A stretch of DNA of 64,000 nt from Vibrio diazotrophicus (lineage in GTDB: Bacteria > Pseudomonadota > Gammaproteobacteria > Enterobacterales > Vibrionaceae). Under the pieces are notes generated by a model, which worked only from the letters and a program-made list of their open reading frames with translations, ran no database searches and had not been told where the DNA came from. Positions 9,525 to 17,697 of the stretch are shown piece after piece (the stretch's first letter is position 1; each line of letters opens with the position of its first letter). A program made the position numbers and the translations under genes. The DNA lies in assembly GCF_038452265.1 (NCBI RefSeq), contig NZ_CP151843.1, positions 806,001-870,000 on the forward strand, in the 5' to 3' direction.

Positions 9525-9546
9525 AAGGGCGACTCATGTCGCCCTT
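9525..9546 (+). terminator. Hairpin after ylqF
   Basis: AAGGGCGAC and GTCGCCCTT form a perfect 9-bp stem with a TCAT loop, 24 nt after the ylqF stop. The following T-run is poor, so termination may be weak; it sits between two converging genes. Confidence 0.65.
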
Positions 9547-9586
9547 GTCGTATCCACTGTTTAAGACTTCTTCAGCAACTTATAAG

Positions 9587-10573
9587 TTACTTGGAAATTC
9601 CAGCCAGTTTTAACAGAATGCTTTCCAGCTGATCCCATGGCATTAGCTGAGAATCAATCACTTCAAGGCGCGACTCAAAGCCTTCAAGACTCAACTCATT
9701 AACGGAAACCACACCATTGGCTGAGTTAAACGCATAGCAGCCACGGTCTGTGTTCACTACCGCTTTTACACGCTCTGCGGTTAAATCGCTGATCATTGAG
9801 AAAAGCTCCTCAAAGTTAAAACGGTACTCGGCACCAAATAACCAACCACAACTGTAATAACCCTGCCCTTTGTTCTCTTTACGAGCAAAAGCTTGGTTTG
9901 GATTTAACTGAAACTCAGGTTCCATCTCCGCATGGTGATGATGGTGAGATTCAATATGCGACGACGCACCACCGTGGACACGTTCAATATCCAATACTTC
10001 AATCGGTAGTTGACCGCGTGTGACCAGTTTATGGAACACTTTTGCTGGCGTTTGGTCCGTTACCCAATCGTTGAATACATCGATATCATGAGCGGTACAC
10101 TCATCCACCTTGTTGCCAATGATCACATCTGCCGTTTGCAATTGGTCGTTGAAATTTTGGTTGCTGGTGTATTTTTCATTACTCAAGTTTCGCGGATCAA
10201 CCAGACCAATCGTCGCTTTAAGATTGACATATGGCGTGTATTGGTCAGAAGTTAAAGTGGCAATTACTTGTTTAGGATGTCCAAGCCCTGTTGGTTCAAT
10301 GATCAAACGGTCAGGTTTCTGGCGTAGCAGCGCATTAATACCCACAGACATAGGCACGCCTGCCGTACAACACATACAACCGCCCGGAACTTCTTTAATC
10401 AAAGCCCCTTGTTCAGTCATCATCGCGCCATCAATACCAATTTCACCGAACTCATTGACTAGCACCGCCCACTTTTCGTTTTCAGGCTTGTTCTTTAACA
10501 GATTCAATATCGTTGTTGTTTTCCCTACCCCGAGGAAACCCGTGATGATATTGGTTGGGACTTTATTCGTCAT
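9587..10573 (-). CDS. G3E-family GTPase, CobW/YeiR-type metal chaperone
   Basis: A P-loop GTPase of the CobW/P47K group. The Walker A loop Gly-Phe-Leu-Gly-Val-Gly-Lys-Thr-Thr lies near residue 15 and the metal-binding Cys-Met-Cys-Cys motif near residue 67. A His-rich linker (five consecutive His) lies in the middle, before the C-terminal CobW domain. Such proteins hand metals, usually zinc, to client enzymes; the client cannot be told here. The open frame extends to 10603, but I placed the start at the ATG at 10573: the AAGGAG ribosome site lies 7 nt before it, whereas an earlier ATG sits almost on top of that site. Length is 328 residues. No Zur-type box is visible. The ribosome site lies inside a hairpin (see 10578-10599). 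Confidence 0.88.
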   Translation of the reverse strand: MTNKVPTNIITGFLGVGKTTTILNLLKNKPENEKWAVLVNEFGEIGIDGAMMTEQGALIKEVPGGCMCCTAGVPMSVGINALLRQKPDRLIIEPTGLGHPKQVIATLTSDQYTPYVNLKATIGLVDPRNLSNEKYTSNQNFNDQLQTADVIIGNKVDECTAHDIDVFNDWVTDQTPAKVFHKLVTRGQLPIEVLDIERVHGGASSHIESHHHHHAEMEPEFQLNPNQAFARKENKGQGYYSCGWLFGAEYRFNFEELFSMISDLTAERVKAVVNTDRGCYAFNSANGVVSVNELSLEGFESRLEVIDSQLMPWDQLESILLKLAGISK

Positions 10574-10577
10574 CGTC

Positions 10578-10599
10578 ATACTCCTTTTCCAAGGAGTAT
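10578..10599 (-). promoter_or_regulatory. Hairpin enclosing the Shine-Dalgarno of the G3E GTPase gene
   Basis: ATACTCCTT and AAGGAGTAT form a perfect 9-bp stem with a 4-nt loop. On the minus strand the 3' arm holds the AAGGAG ribosome site and ends 4 nt before the ATG at 10573. In mRNA this stem would hide the ribosome site, so translation could be gated by structure. A DNA operator role is the alternative. Confidence 0.55.
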
Positions 10600-10603
10600 A
10601 CAT

Positions 10604-11177
10604 AGGAGGCTAAAAGCTTTCTATATATTCGCTTTCTACAAAGCGATTAGCAGGTAAGCGAGCAAACATAGATTGCCCTATAACCTCAGTACTCAGCAGT
10701 TCGGCTGATAGCTGGGAACAGGAAACAAAGAGTATGCAGAATAGCAGAAAGCAGAAAGCAGACAGTATAAAGGCGCACTGCGGGAGCGCGCCTTATTCCT
10801 CGTTACTCAATCGTGAGTGTGCGGATTCAGTCATCTGTAGATAGATGTTATAGAATCAAATACGAGGTCAATCGAATAGAATTTTGATTCCTTCCAAATT
10901 GTAAGTAAGGCTCTTTTCACATCCTCCGTAAGAAATATCGATAAACGCCTTACGATTTAAATATGGCTCATATCCCTTGAAATACAAGTTTCTCAGCCAA
11001 TTTTATAAGCAAAATTTTTAGCTAAATCACCTTTTTGAAAAGTGGTAAAAACACATCTGTTTTCATATCAAAGTCATATATGAAAATCTAATTTGCATCT
11101 TTGCAGCTATAGTTGATGGTAATGGTAAGTATAATCTGACATTCCTCACATAACGCCAACCATGAGACCCGTTTTAA
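10604..11177. other. Gene-free region upstream of clcA
   Basis: No open frame that I can support. Visible elements are a purine-rich stretch around 10745-10763 with a tandem AGCAGAA-like repeat, a GC-rich hairpin at 10770-10794 (AAGGCGC / GCGCCTT), an inverted repeat at 11060-11086, and a TATAAT -10-like hexamer at 11130-11135 whose -35 is unclear. A small RNA ending at the 10770-10794 stem is possible but not shown. Confidence 0.45.
11060..11086. repeat. Inverted repeat upstream of clcA, possible operator
   Basis: TTTTCATAT (11060-11068) and ATATGAAAA (11078-11086) form perfect 9-bp arms 9 nt apart, about 45 nt upstream of the TATAAT at 11130. The spacing suits a dimeric regulator; no known consensus is recognised. 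Confidence 0.45.
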
Positions 11178-12575
11178 ATGACCAACAGAGAGAAGTTTAC
11201 GCACAGTCTTCTAGCAAAAGTTCCAAAAGATGCTATCAACCAATTTCTCTCTAAAGATAAAACCCCCATCTCTGTTCTCTTTCTCTCTCTTGCTGTGGGT
11301 ATATTGGCTGGCATTGTCGGTACTTACTTTGAAAAAGCCGTTCATTTCGTCTCAGAAACCCGTACCGAATGGCTGAAAAGTGAGATTGGTAACCTGCTCC
11401 CATTGTGGTTAGCGGCATTTATTATCAGTGCGGCATTGGCGTTTGTGGGTTATTACCTTGTTCACCGTTTTGCACCGGAAGCCGCAGGCTCTGGTATTCC
11501 TGAAATTGAAGGTGCCATGGACGGAATACGTCCGGTTCGTTGGTGGCGCGTTATTCCAGTTAAGTTCTTTGGCGGCATGGGTGCATTGGGTTCTGGTATG
11601 GTGCTAGGGCGTGAAGGACCAACAGTACAAATGGGCGGTGCTATCGGCCGTATGATTTCAGATGTGTTTCGAGTTAAGAATGAGGACACTCGTCACTCTC
11701 TGCTTGCATCCGGTGCAGCAGGTGGTTTGGCAGCGGCTTTTAATGCGCCTCTTGCTGGCATCATGTTTGTCGTAGAGGAAATGCGCCCTCAGTTTCGTTA
11801 CTCATTGATCTCCATTCGTGCGGTTATTATTTCTGCGGTATCCGCCAATATCGTGTTCCGTATGATTAATGGTCAGGAAGCCGTTATTACCATGCCGGAA
11901 TATGATGCACCTGAGTTAAAAGCGCTTGGTCTATTTCTTTTTCTGGGTATGTTATTCGGCATTTTCGGCGTGATATTTAACCGACTCATTACGCTGTCTC
12001 AGGACATCTTTGTTCGTATTCACAAGAACCAACGTAAACGCTATCTGATCACCGGCTCATTGCTTGGTGGCTTTTTTGGTTTGACCCTGCTTTATGTTCC
12101 TGAACTGACGGGTGGTGGTATCAACTTTATTCCAGACGTCACAAATGGCGGCTATAGCGCTACGATATTGCTGCTGTTGTTTATTGGGCGCATCTTTACC
12201 ACTGTGATCTGTTTTGGCTCGGGTGCTCCGGGCGGTATCTTCGCTCCAATGCTGGCTCTGGGCACACTGTTTGGCTATGCCTTTGGTCTGATCGCAAAAA
12301 GCCTATTGCCAGAGCTGGATATCGAACCGGGTATGTTTGCGATTGCGGGAATGGGCGCTCTGTTTTGTGCCACCGTACGAGCGCCGATTACTGGCATCTT
12401 GCTGGTTATTGAAATGACGGGCAACTACAACCTGATTCTGCCACTGATCATCACTGGCTTAGGCGCAGTGATATTTGCGCAGATGTTTGGCGGACAACCT
12501 ATCTACAGTCAACTTCTAAACCGTACGTTGAAGAACGAGAAACTGCGCCAGCAAGATCTGCCACAACAGGAATAA
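11178..12575 (+). CDS. clcA: H+/Cl- exchange transporter ClcA (CLC family)
   Basis: An inner-membrane CLC protein, 465 residues, with the three chloride-binding signatures: Gly-Ser-Gly-Ile-Pro-Glu near residue 105, Gly-Arg-Glu-Gly-Pro-Thr-Val near 145 with the gating glutamate, and Gly-x-Pro-Gly-Gly-Ile-Phe-Ala-Pro near 350. In E. coli the homologue supports extreme acid resistance by exchanging two chlorides for one proton. It has no C-terminal CBS pair, as usual for the bacterial ClcA type. The ATG lacks a strong ribosome site; the frame has no better candidate nearby. It is monocistronic, 203 nt upstream of the TDT transporter gene. Confidence 0.93.
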   Translation: MTNREKFTHSLLAKVPKDAINQFLSKDKTPISVLFLSLAVGILAGIVGTYFEKAVHFVSETRTEWLKSEIGNLLPLWLAAFIISAALAFVGYYLVHRFAPEAAGSGIPEIEGAMDGIRPVRWWRVIPVKFFGGMGALGSGMVLGREGPTVQMGGAIGRMISDVFRVKNEDTRHSLLASGAAGGLAAAFNAPLAGIMFVVEEMRPQFRYSLISIRAVIISAVSANIVFRMINGQEAVITMPEYDAPELKALGLFLFLGMLFGIFGVIFNRLITLSQDIFVRIHKNQRKRYLITGSLLGGFFGLTLLYVPELTGGGINFIPDVTNGGYSATILLLLFIGRIFTTVICFGSGAPGGIFAPMLALGTLFGYAFGLIAKSLLPELDIEPGMFAIAGMGALFCATVRAPITGILLVIEMTGNYNLILPLIITGLGAVIFAQMFGGQPIYSQLLNRTLKNEKLRQQDLPQQE

Positions 12576-12778
12576 AAAGAGGATTAATATTTAGTCTTCC
12601 GCCTAAATGTTATGAATTTGCTGCGTATTTTGTGACAATCGCACACATTATTGTCGTACAGAAAGTGACGAAACTTGTTAATATCGCCACCCTAAAGCGA
12701 GTGGTAGCGGTGTTGCCTTAATCTCAGACACCAAAACTGCATAACACCACTGTATGGCGATGGAATGCGGAGTTTTCG

Positions 12779-13744
12779 TTGAACTGGAAAAGGTTTCTTC
12801 AAGTACAAGCTGTTCCCCCTTCTCAAGCAGCCCTTGCATTAGGCATGATTGGCTTAGGTCAAGCGTGGGCGCTGTATCTGCCAACGTTCGGCCTTGCTGT
12901 ACGCCCTTATCTGGTTACGATGGGCGCCATACTGCTGTTGCCTGTGTTAGCAAGGTATCTAACCAGCTACAAAACCTTTATCGCTGATATTAAACACCCT
13001 CTCTCTGGTAGCCTTATGGCACCGATGAGCATGGCACTGCTAATTCTGTGCGATTACCTAGTTGTTATCTCGCCACTGATAGCTTACCCACTGTGGGCCT
13101 TAGCGCTTATGCTGCATTTTACAATGATGATATTGTTCTTCGGCTTTCAGCTCATGAATTTCAAGATGTCGAACATCGTACCTAGTTGGTTCTTATATCC
13201 GGTGGGAATGATCAGTAGCTCGTTGGCGGGAACACAGTTTGGACACAACGTATTTTCAGAAACACTCGTACAGGTATGTGTCGCTATCTACTTTATTATG
13301 TTGCCTGTGGTTTTGTATCGCTTGGTGTTCTTTGGTTCGTTGCCACGCAGGGCAAGACCAACGCTGGCTATTATGGCGGCACCGATTAACTTAACTCTCG
13401 CCACCTATCTGGTCAATTTCCCTGACCCAGACCCGATACTAACCGGAGCGTTGGCAGGTATTGCCATCACCATGACGCTGCTGATCTACCTGTGCTATTT
13501 ACGATTGTTACGTTTGAAGTTTCAGCCTTCAATAGCTGCAGTCACTTTCCCATCCGTGATCAGCGCCATCGCAATGCACAGGCTGACAACTTTCTTTGAG
13601 TCAGATTTTCCACACTGGCACTGGCTACACAATTTCGGATTTCTTGAACTCACCATTGCAACCGTATTGGTGGTGTGGGTTTCCGCTGGTTATATCAGAA
13701 TGTACTGGCCAGAGTTTTTCCCAAACAAGAGCTGTAGCGGCTAA
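12779..13744 (+). CDS. TDT (TehA/SLAC1-like) family membrane transporter
   Basis: A 321-residue protein made almost entirely of hydrophobic helices, about ten, with the feel of the tellurite-resistance/dicarboxylate transporter (TDT) family. Conserved TehA-type glycine- and phenylalanine-bearing segments such as Ile-Leu-Phe-Phe-Gly-Phe-Gln-Leu are present. The substrate is unknown; family members move tellurite-related anions, malate, sulfite or chloride. The start is TTG: a GCGGAG ribosome site lies 6 nt before it and no in-frame ATG fits. Its last 4 nt overlap the end of the converging diguanylate cyclase gene. Confidence 0.75.
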   Translation: MNWKRFLQVQAVPPSQAALALGMIGLGQAWALYLPTFGLAVRPYLVTMGAILLLPVLARYLTSYKTFIADIKHPLSGSLMAPMSMALLILCDYLVVISPLIAYPLWALALMLHFTMMILFFGFQLMNFKMSNIVPSWFLYPVGMISSSLAGTQFGHNVFSETLVQVCVAIYFIMLPVVLYRLVFFGSLPRRARPTLAIMAAPINLTLATYLVNFPDPDPILTGALAGIAITMTLLIYLCYLRLLRLKFQPSIAAVTFPSVISAIAMHRLTTFFESDFPHWHWLHNFGFLELTIATVLVVWVSAGYIRMYWPEFFPNKSCSG

Positions 13745-14733
13745 TTTTCCTCGGCTTTTATGTACGCCACACCGTTTTTGCCGCTGTGTTTTACTTGGTA
13801 CATTGCCTTATCCGCGAGTTCATACAGCTCTTCGAACGTGTAATTGGAAGTGGTGAACTCACACACGCCAATACTAAAACCGATCTGAGCCGACCCGTTA
13901 TCCACTTTCATCGGTTCACTGACATTCGTCAGCAACTGATCGATATAACGGCTGATCACTTCTCTCGGATGGTCCACGCACAGCACGACAAATTCGTCAC
14001 CGCCTAAGCGCGCAATAATCGACTCGCTCGGGGCGTACTGATTGAGCCATTCTGCGACCTTTATCAGCACTGAGTCACCCGCTTTATGACCCGAGTGATC
14101 ATTCACTGTTTTGAAATTATCAAGGTCGATAAATATAAGAGAGGCGGGTTGGTCCAATAAGCCACGACAAATTTCATCGCATTTTTCAACCAACACCTTG
14201 CGGTTAAGCAAATTAGTAAGTGGATCTAACGTTGCTAATCTCGACAGTTCGAGTTCATATCGCTTTTCTTTAGTGATATCGATGTGAGTACCCATCATTC
14301 GTAGCGGTTTACCATCTTGATCGTATTCGACAATCCGGCCCCGATCAGATACCCAACTCGTACTGCCGTCATTGTGGATCATGCGATGAATCACCTGATA
14401 AGTGTCTACTTTGCCATTGATGTGATCTTCGAATGCACCCACTGCCAAATCATAATCATCGGGATGAAGCCGGCTTTTCCAGATCTCAACGGTCGCTTCC
14501 AGCTCATGAGGCTGAAAGCCCAGCATTTTGCCCCACTCCATATTAAATATGGTGAGTTTGCCAGTGGGTAAATGATTTTCCCACAAACACAAACCGTTAC
14601 CATCGAGTGCGACATTAAGCTTTTCTTCCAAGCGCTGGTTATCACGTGTCAGTTTTTCAACCTGCTGTTCTAGCTGATTAATTCGCTTTAGATATTCGTC
14701 CATCAACTTCAGTACTTGTAGTGCGCCTAACAT
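13741..14733 (-). CDS. PAS-GGDEF diguanylate cyclase
   Basis: A 330-residue cytoplasmic protein with no membrane segment. A short coiled coil (residues about 12-45) is followed by a PAS/PAC domain (about 48-170, ending in the typical Asp-Ile-Thr-x-x-Lys) and a GGDEF domain with intact Arg-Leu-Gly-Gly-Asp-Glu-Phe. It should therefore make cyclic di-GMP from GTP. The inhibitory RxxD site that normally precedes the GGDEF motif is not present, so product inhibition may be absent. The PAS ligand is unknown. The start is uncertain: the second Met (Met-Asp-Glu-Tyr) is 10 residues in and neither has a strong ribosome site. Confidence 0.88.
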   Translation of the reverse strand: MLGALQVLKLMDEYLKRINQLEQQVEKLTRDNQRLEEKLNVALDGNGLCLWENHLPTGKLTIFNMEWGKMLGFQPHELEATVEIWKSRLHPDDYDLAVGAFEDHINGKVDTYQVIHRMIHNDGSTSWVSDRGRIVEYDQDGKPLRMMGTHIDITKEKRYELELSRLATLDPLTNLLNRKVLVEKCDEICRGLLDQPASLIFIDLDNFKTVNDHSGHKAGDSVLIKVAEWLNQYAPSESIIARLGGDEFVVLCVDHPREVISRYIDQLLTNVSEPMKVDNGSAQIGFSIGVCEFTTSNYTFEELYELADKAMYQVKHSGKNGVAYIKAEEN

Positions 14734-14939
14734 TTGAGAGCTAATAGTTTAGCACTATATCAATAGGCTTAAATTATAATTCCCTTGCAAAACGCAACTT
14801 CAATCCATCAATCAAAAGCGCCGAAAAGAAATTATCTATTGCTACTATGGGGCGAAAGCCTCAGAATGTCGCACTTTTCGCCATCAATAATCATTTATCT
14901 GTGGTGAGTATTAATTAAGTACAATATTGAGAATTAAAT

Positions 14940-16535
14940 ATGGGTTTTACCTCGTTAGGTCTATCTGCTCCAATCCTTAAAGCTATTGAAGAAAAAGGAT
15001 ATACCACTCCTTCACCGATTCAGATACAGGCGATTCCAGCTGTATTAGAAGGAAAAGATGTAATGGCAGCGGCACAGACTGGTACAGGTAAAACTGCTGG
15101 CTTTACTCTGCCTATTTTAGAGCTTCTATCACGCGGTCCAAAAGTTCGTGGCAATCAGGTTCGTGCTCTGGTCCTCACTCCAACCCGTGAGCTTGCCGCT
15201 CAGGTTGAAGACAACGTCAACACCTATGGCAGTCACCTACCTCTGACAAGTGCTGTAGTTTTTGGTGGTGTGAAGATTAACCCGCAAATGCTGCGTTTAC
15301 GTAAAGGCGCGGACGTGCTGGTAGCCACACCGGGCCGTCTGTTGGATCTATACAACCAAAATGCCGTTAAGTTTGACCAACTGGAAGTTCTGGTTCTTGA
15401 TGAAGCAGACCGCATGCTCGATATGGGCTTCATTCGTGACATCCGTAAGATCCTTGATTTGTTACCGAAGAAACGCCAGAACCTGCTGTTCTCAGCAACG
15501 TTTTCTGACGAAATTCGTTCCTTAGCCAAAACAATGGTCAACAACCCAGTTGAGATATCAGTAAGCCCAGCGAACTCAACAGCAAGAACTGTAGAGCAAT
15601 GCATTTATCCAGCGGATGTGAAAAAGAAAGCACCGATGCTGGTGAAGCTGATCAAAGATGGTAACTGGCAGCAAGTGTTGGTTTTCACCAAAACTAAACA
15701 CGGTGCAAACAAGCTTTCAGCGTTTCTGAATGAGGAAGGTATCAGCTCAGCACCGATTCATGGCAACAAGAGCCAAGGCGCTCGAACCAAAGCGTTGGCC
15801 GATTTTAAATCTGGCGAAGTTCGCGTACTCGTTGCAACGGATATTGCGGCTCGAGGTATTGATATCCCTCAGCTACCGCAAGTGGTGAACTTTGAACTGC
15901 CTAAAGTCGCTGAAGATTATGTGCACCGTATTGGTCGTACAGGTCGTGCTGGCGAAGTGGGTAAAGCGATTACTTTGGTTTCAGCGATTGAGGCACCAGA
16001 ACTTTTTGCTATTGAGCGTCTTATTCAACAAGTGCTTCCACGTATCGAACTGCAAGGATTTGCGCCAAGCAACAAAGTTCCTGAGTCTGTTTTAGATACT
16101 CGCCCTATTAAAGCGAAGAAGCCTAAAAAACCGAAACAGCCTAAAATGCATAACGCAGAAGGTAACCAATCGGCTCGAGGGGCTTCCAAAGATGACAAAC
16201 CTGCGGCTAAAAGCACCTCTAAGCCTAAGCGCCCTAAACCAAGTGGCGAAGGTCATCGTGATGGCAATCAAAATGCTCAGCCAAAAGCAAATGGCGAGAA
16301 CAAACATCGCAGCAAGAGATTTGGGGACAAACCAAGTTCGGATAACAAGCCAAATGCCAACAAACCGAGTGGCAGCGGTAAACCAAACAAAAATGGTAAA
16401 CCTAGCTCAAATGGCAAACCTGCTACAAGCGGTAAGCCAAGTGCAAACGGCAAACCAAGCGGAAACAGAAAGCCGAATCGCGGTTCAAACCAAAACCGTA
16501 ATCAAAACAATAGTAAACCAACTCAATCGGTATAA
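14940..16535 (+). CDS. rhlE: DEAD-box RNA helicase, RhlE group
   Basis: An ATP-dependent RNA helicase, 531 residues. The core runs to about residue 380 with Q motif, Ala-x-Thr-Gly-x-Gly-Lys-Thr (motif I), Asp-Glu-Ala-Asp, Ser-Ala-Thr, Ala-Arg-Gly-Ile-Asp and His-Arg-Ile-Gly-Arg-Thr-Gly-Arg. RhlE-type helicases act in ribosome assembly and cold-shock RNA remodelling. The C-terminal 150 residues are low-complexity and basic, rich in Lys, Asn, Pro, Ser and Gly, with a repeated Gly-Lys-Pro-Ser/Ala unit near residues 475-510; this tail likely binds RNA. The closest relative could equally be annotated simply as a DEAD/DEAH helicase. Confidence 0.92.
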   Translation: MGFTSLGLSAPILKAIEEKGYTTPSPIQIQAIPAVLEGKDVMAAAQTGTGKTAGFTLPILELLSRGPKVRGNQVRALVLTPTRELAAQVEDNVNTYGSHLPLTSAVVFGGVKINPQMLRLRKGADVLVATPGRLLDLYNQNAVKFDQLEVLVLDEADRMLDMGFIRDIRKILDLLPKKRQNLLFSATFSDEIRSLAKTMVNNPVEISVSPANSTARTVEQCIYPADVKKKAPMLVKLIKDGNWQQVLVFTKTKHGANKLSAFLNEEGISSAPIHGNKSQGARTKALADFKSGEVRVLVATDIAARGIDIPQLPQVVNFELPKVAEDYVHRIGRTGRAGEVGKAITLVSAIEAPELFAIERLIQQVLPRIELQGFAPSNKVPESVLDTRPIKAKKPKKPKQPKMHNAEGNQSARGASKDDKPAAKSTSKPKRPKPSGEGHRDGNQNAQPKANGENKHRSKRFGDKPSSDNKPNANKPSGSGKPNKNGKPSSNGKPATSGKPSANGKPSGNRKPNRGSNQNRNQNNSKPTQSV

Positions 16536-16550
16536 TCTCGAACGCAATAA

Positions 16551-16583
16551 AAAAGAGTGTGGCCCCAAAAGCCACACTCTTTT
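16551..16583. terminator. Strong terminator after rhlE (bidirectional)
   Basis: AAAAGAGTGTGGC (16551-16563) pairs with GCCACACTCTTTT (16571-16583) around a 7-nt loop and is followed by more T residues. The flanking A-run makes it a terminator on the other strand too, serving the converging usp gene. Confidence 0.92.
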
Positions 16584-16660
16584 TTTATTCCATATCCTTT
16601 CTCTTCAATCCGATCTTTCCGTTTTCAACTTACTACTTAAGTTAAGGCTAGCTTAAACCG

Positions 16661-17101
16661 TTAGGATTCCATGGGCACAACCAAAATATCAATCGGTGAC
16701 TTGTTAATCAGATCTCGAGAGTAGGAAACCATATTGCTCCAGAAGTCATGATGATGCCCGCAGATAAGCAGGTCGTATTCATGCTGCTCAATAACTTTTT
16801 TAAGTTTGCTCCCCAAACTGCCCGTCCCAACCCAGAAATGTTTGATCGGAAAATCAGGAAACTGTTCTTTGGTGTAATTCTGAAACTTGTGGAGAAGATC
16901 ATTGGCATGCTGATTGAGCGGCTTTTGTGTTGGGTCCTGCTGAATATCAATTAACTGGCTATAAACCTCACCAACCGCACCATCAACATGGATGAATGAG
17001 ACATCCGCGTTAAAAGTGTTCGCCATTGCGATCGCTTTATTGATCAAAACTTTGTTCTCTTCGGTCAGCTCTAACGCGACCAAAATATGTTGGTATTTCA
17101 T
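16661..17101 (-). CDS. Universal stress protein, UspA family
   Basis: A single-domain Usp protein of 146 residues. It starts Lys-Tyr-Gln-His-Ile-Leu-Val-Ala-Leu-Glu-Leu, like UspA, and ends Ile-Asp-Ile-Leu-Val-Val-Pro. The ATP-binding Gly-x2-Gly-x9-Gly-(Ser/Thr) pattern is not intact (the region reads Gly-His-His-His-Asp-Phe-Trp), so it resembles non-ATP-binding UspA rather than the UspFG type. A GTG one codon upstream could also start the protein; I chose the ATG because it matches the family N-terminus. Role: growth-arrest and stress tolerance, inferred from the family. Confidence 0.85.
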   Translation of the reverse strand: MKYQHILVALELTEENKVLINKAIAMANTFNADVSFIHVDGAVGEVYSQLIDIQQDPTQKPLNQHANDLLHKFQNYTKEQFPDFPIKHFWVGTGSLGSKLKKVIEQHEYDLLICGHHHDFWSNMVSYSRDLINKSPIDILVVPMES

Positions 17102-17212
17102 CACTCTGCCCTCATGCCAATATGACTGTTGAGAGCATAGCCTTTATGCAGAAAAAAGGTGTCACTGAGATCACATGATGAAAAGAACAGTTAATCGTGA
17201 AACTTCAAAAGC

Positions 17213-17626
17213 TTAATAGACCACTTTCCCACGTAAAGATTTGTTCGTGCCATTTCGCTTCTTAGCCTCAACACGGCGGTGTTGCGATGCTTTTGTAGGC
17301 TTGGTTGGTCGGCGCTTTTTCACTACCACCATGGCAGCGACAATCATCTCTCGCAGACGATTCAACGCATCTTCTCGGTTTTGCTCTTGAGTTCGATATG
17401 TTTGCGCTTTAATGATGATCACCCCTTCCTTGGTGATTCTGCTGTCTGAAAGCGCAAGTAATTTCTCTTTATAGACTTGAGGTAAGGTAGAGCGTTGAAC
17501 ATCAAATCGCAGATGAATCGCACTCGATACTTTATTTACATTCTGCCCGCCACTGCCCATAGCCCGAATGGCTGACAACTCGATTTCCCAGTCCGCCAGT
17601 TCTACAGTGTTTGATATTTTAAGCAT
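17213..17626 (-). CDS. arfB: Alternative ribosome-rescue factor ArfB (peptidyl-tRNA hydrolase)
   Basis: A 137-residue protein homologous to release-factor catalytic domains. The Gly-Gly-Gln motif lies at residues 26-28 within Gly-Ser-Gly-Gly-Gln-Asn-Val-Asn-Lys. The C-terminal tail is strongly basic (many Lys/Arg), the part that probes the empty mRNA channel of stalled ribosomes. It releases nascent peptides from non-stop complexes when trans-translation fails. Length and tail match E. coli YaeJ/ArfB. It is a monocistronic gene. Confidence 0.93.
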   Translation of the reverse strand: MLKISNTVELADWEIELSAIRAMGSGGQNVNKVSSAIHLRFDVQRSTLPQVYKEKLLALSDSRITKEGVIIIKAQTYRTQEQNREDALNRLREMIVAAMVVVKKRRPTKPTKASQHRRVEAKKRNGTNKSLRGKVVY

Positions 17627-17697
17627 GAGAATATGTACGAAGGTAAAGAGTGAGGTGCTATTTTAGAGAACTTCCACTGTGAATTCTATGCCTAAGA

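Noticed and set aside
12678..12884. Minus-strand 68-residue frame upstream of the TDT transporter
   Set aside because: It overlaps the TTG start and first codons of a gene supported by a good ribosome site; no motif of its own.
16375..16480. Regular DNA repeats at the end of rhlE, which could suggest a CRISPR-like or tandem array
   Set aside because: The repeats follow codons of a Gly-Lys-Pro-Ser/Ala tail; there are no constant repeats with unique spacers.
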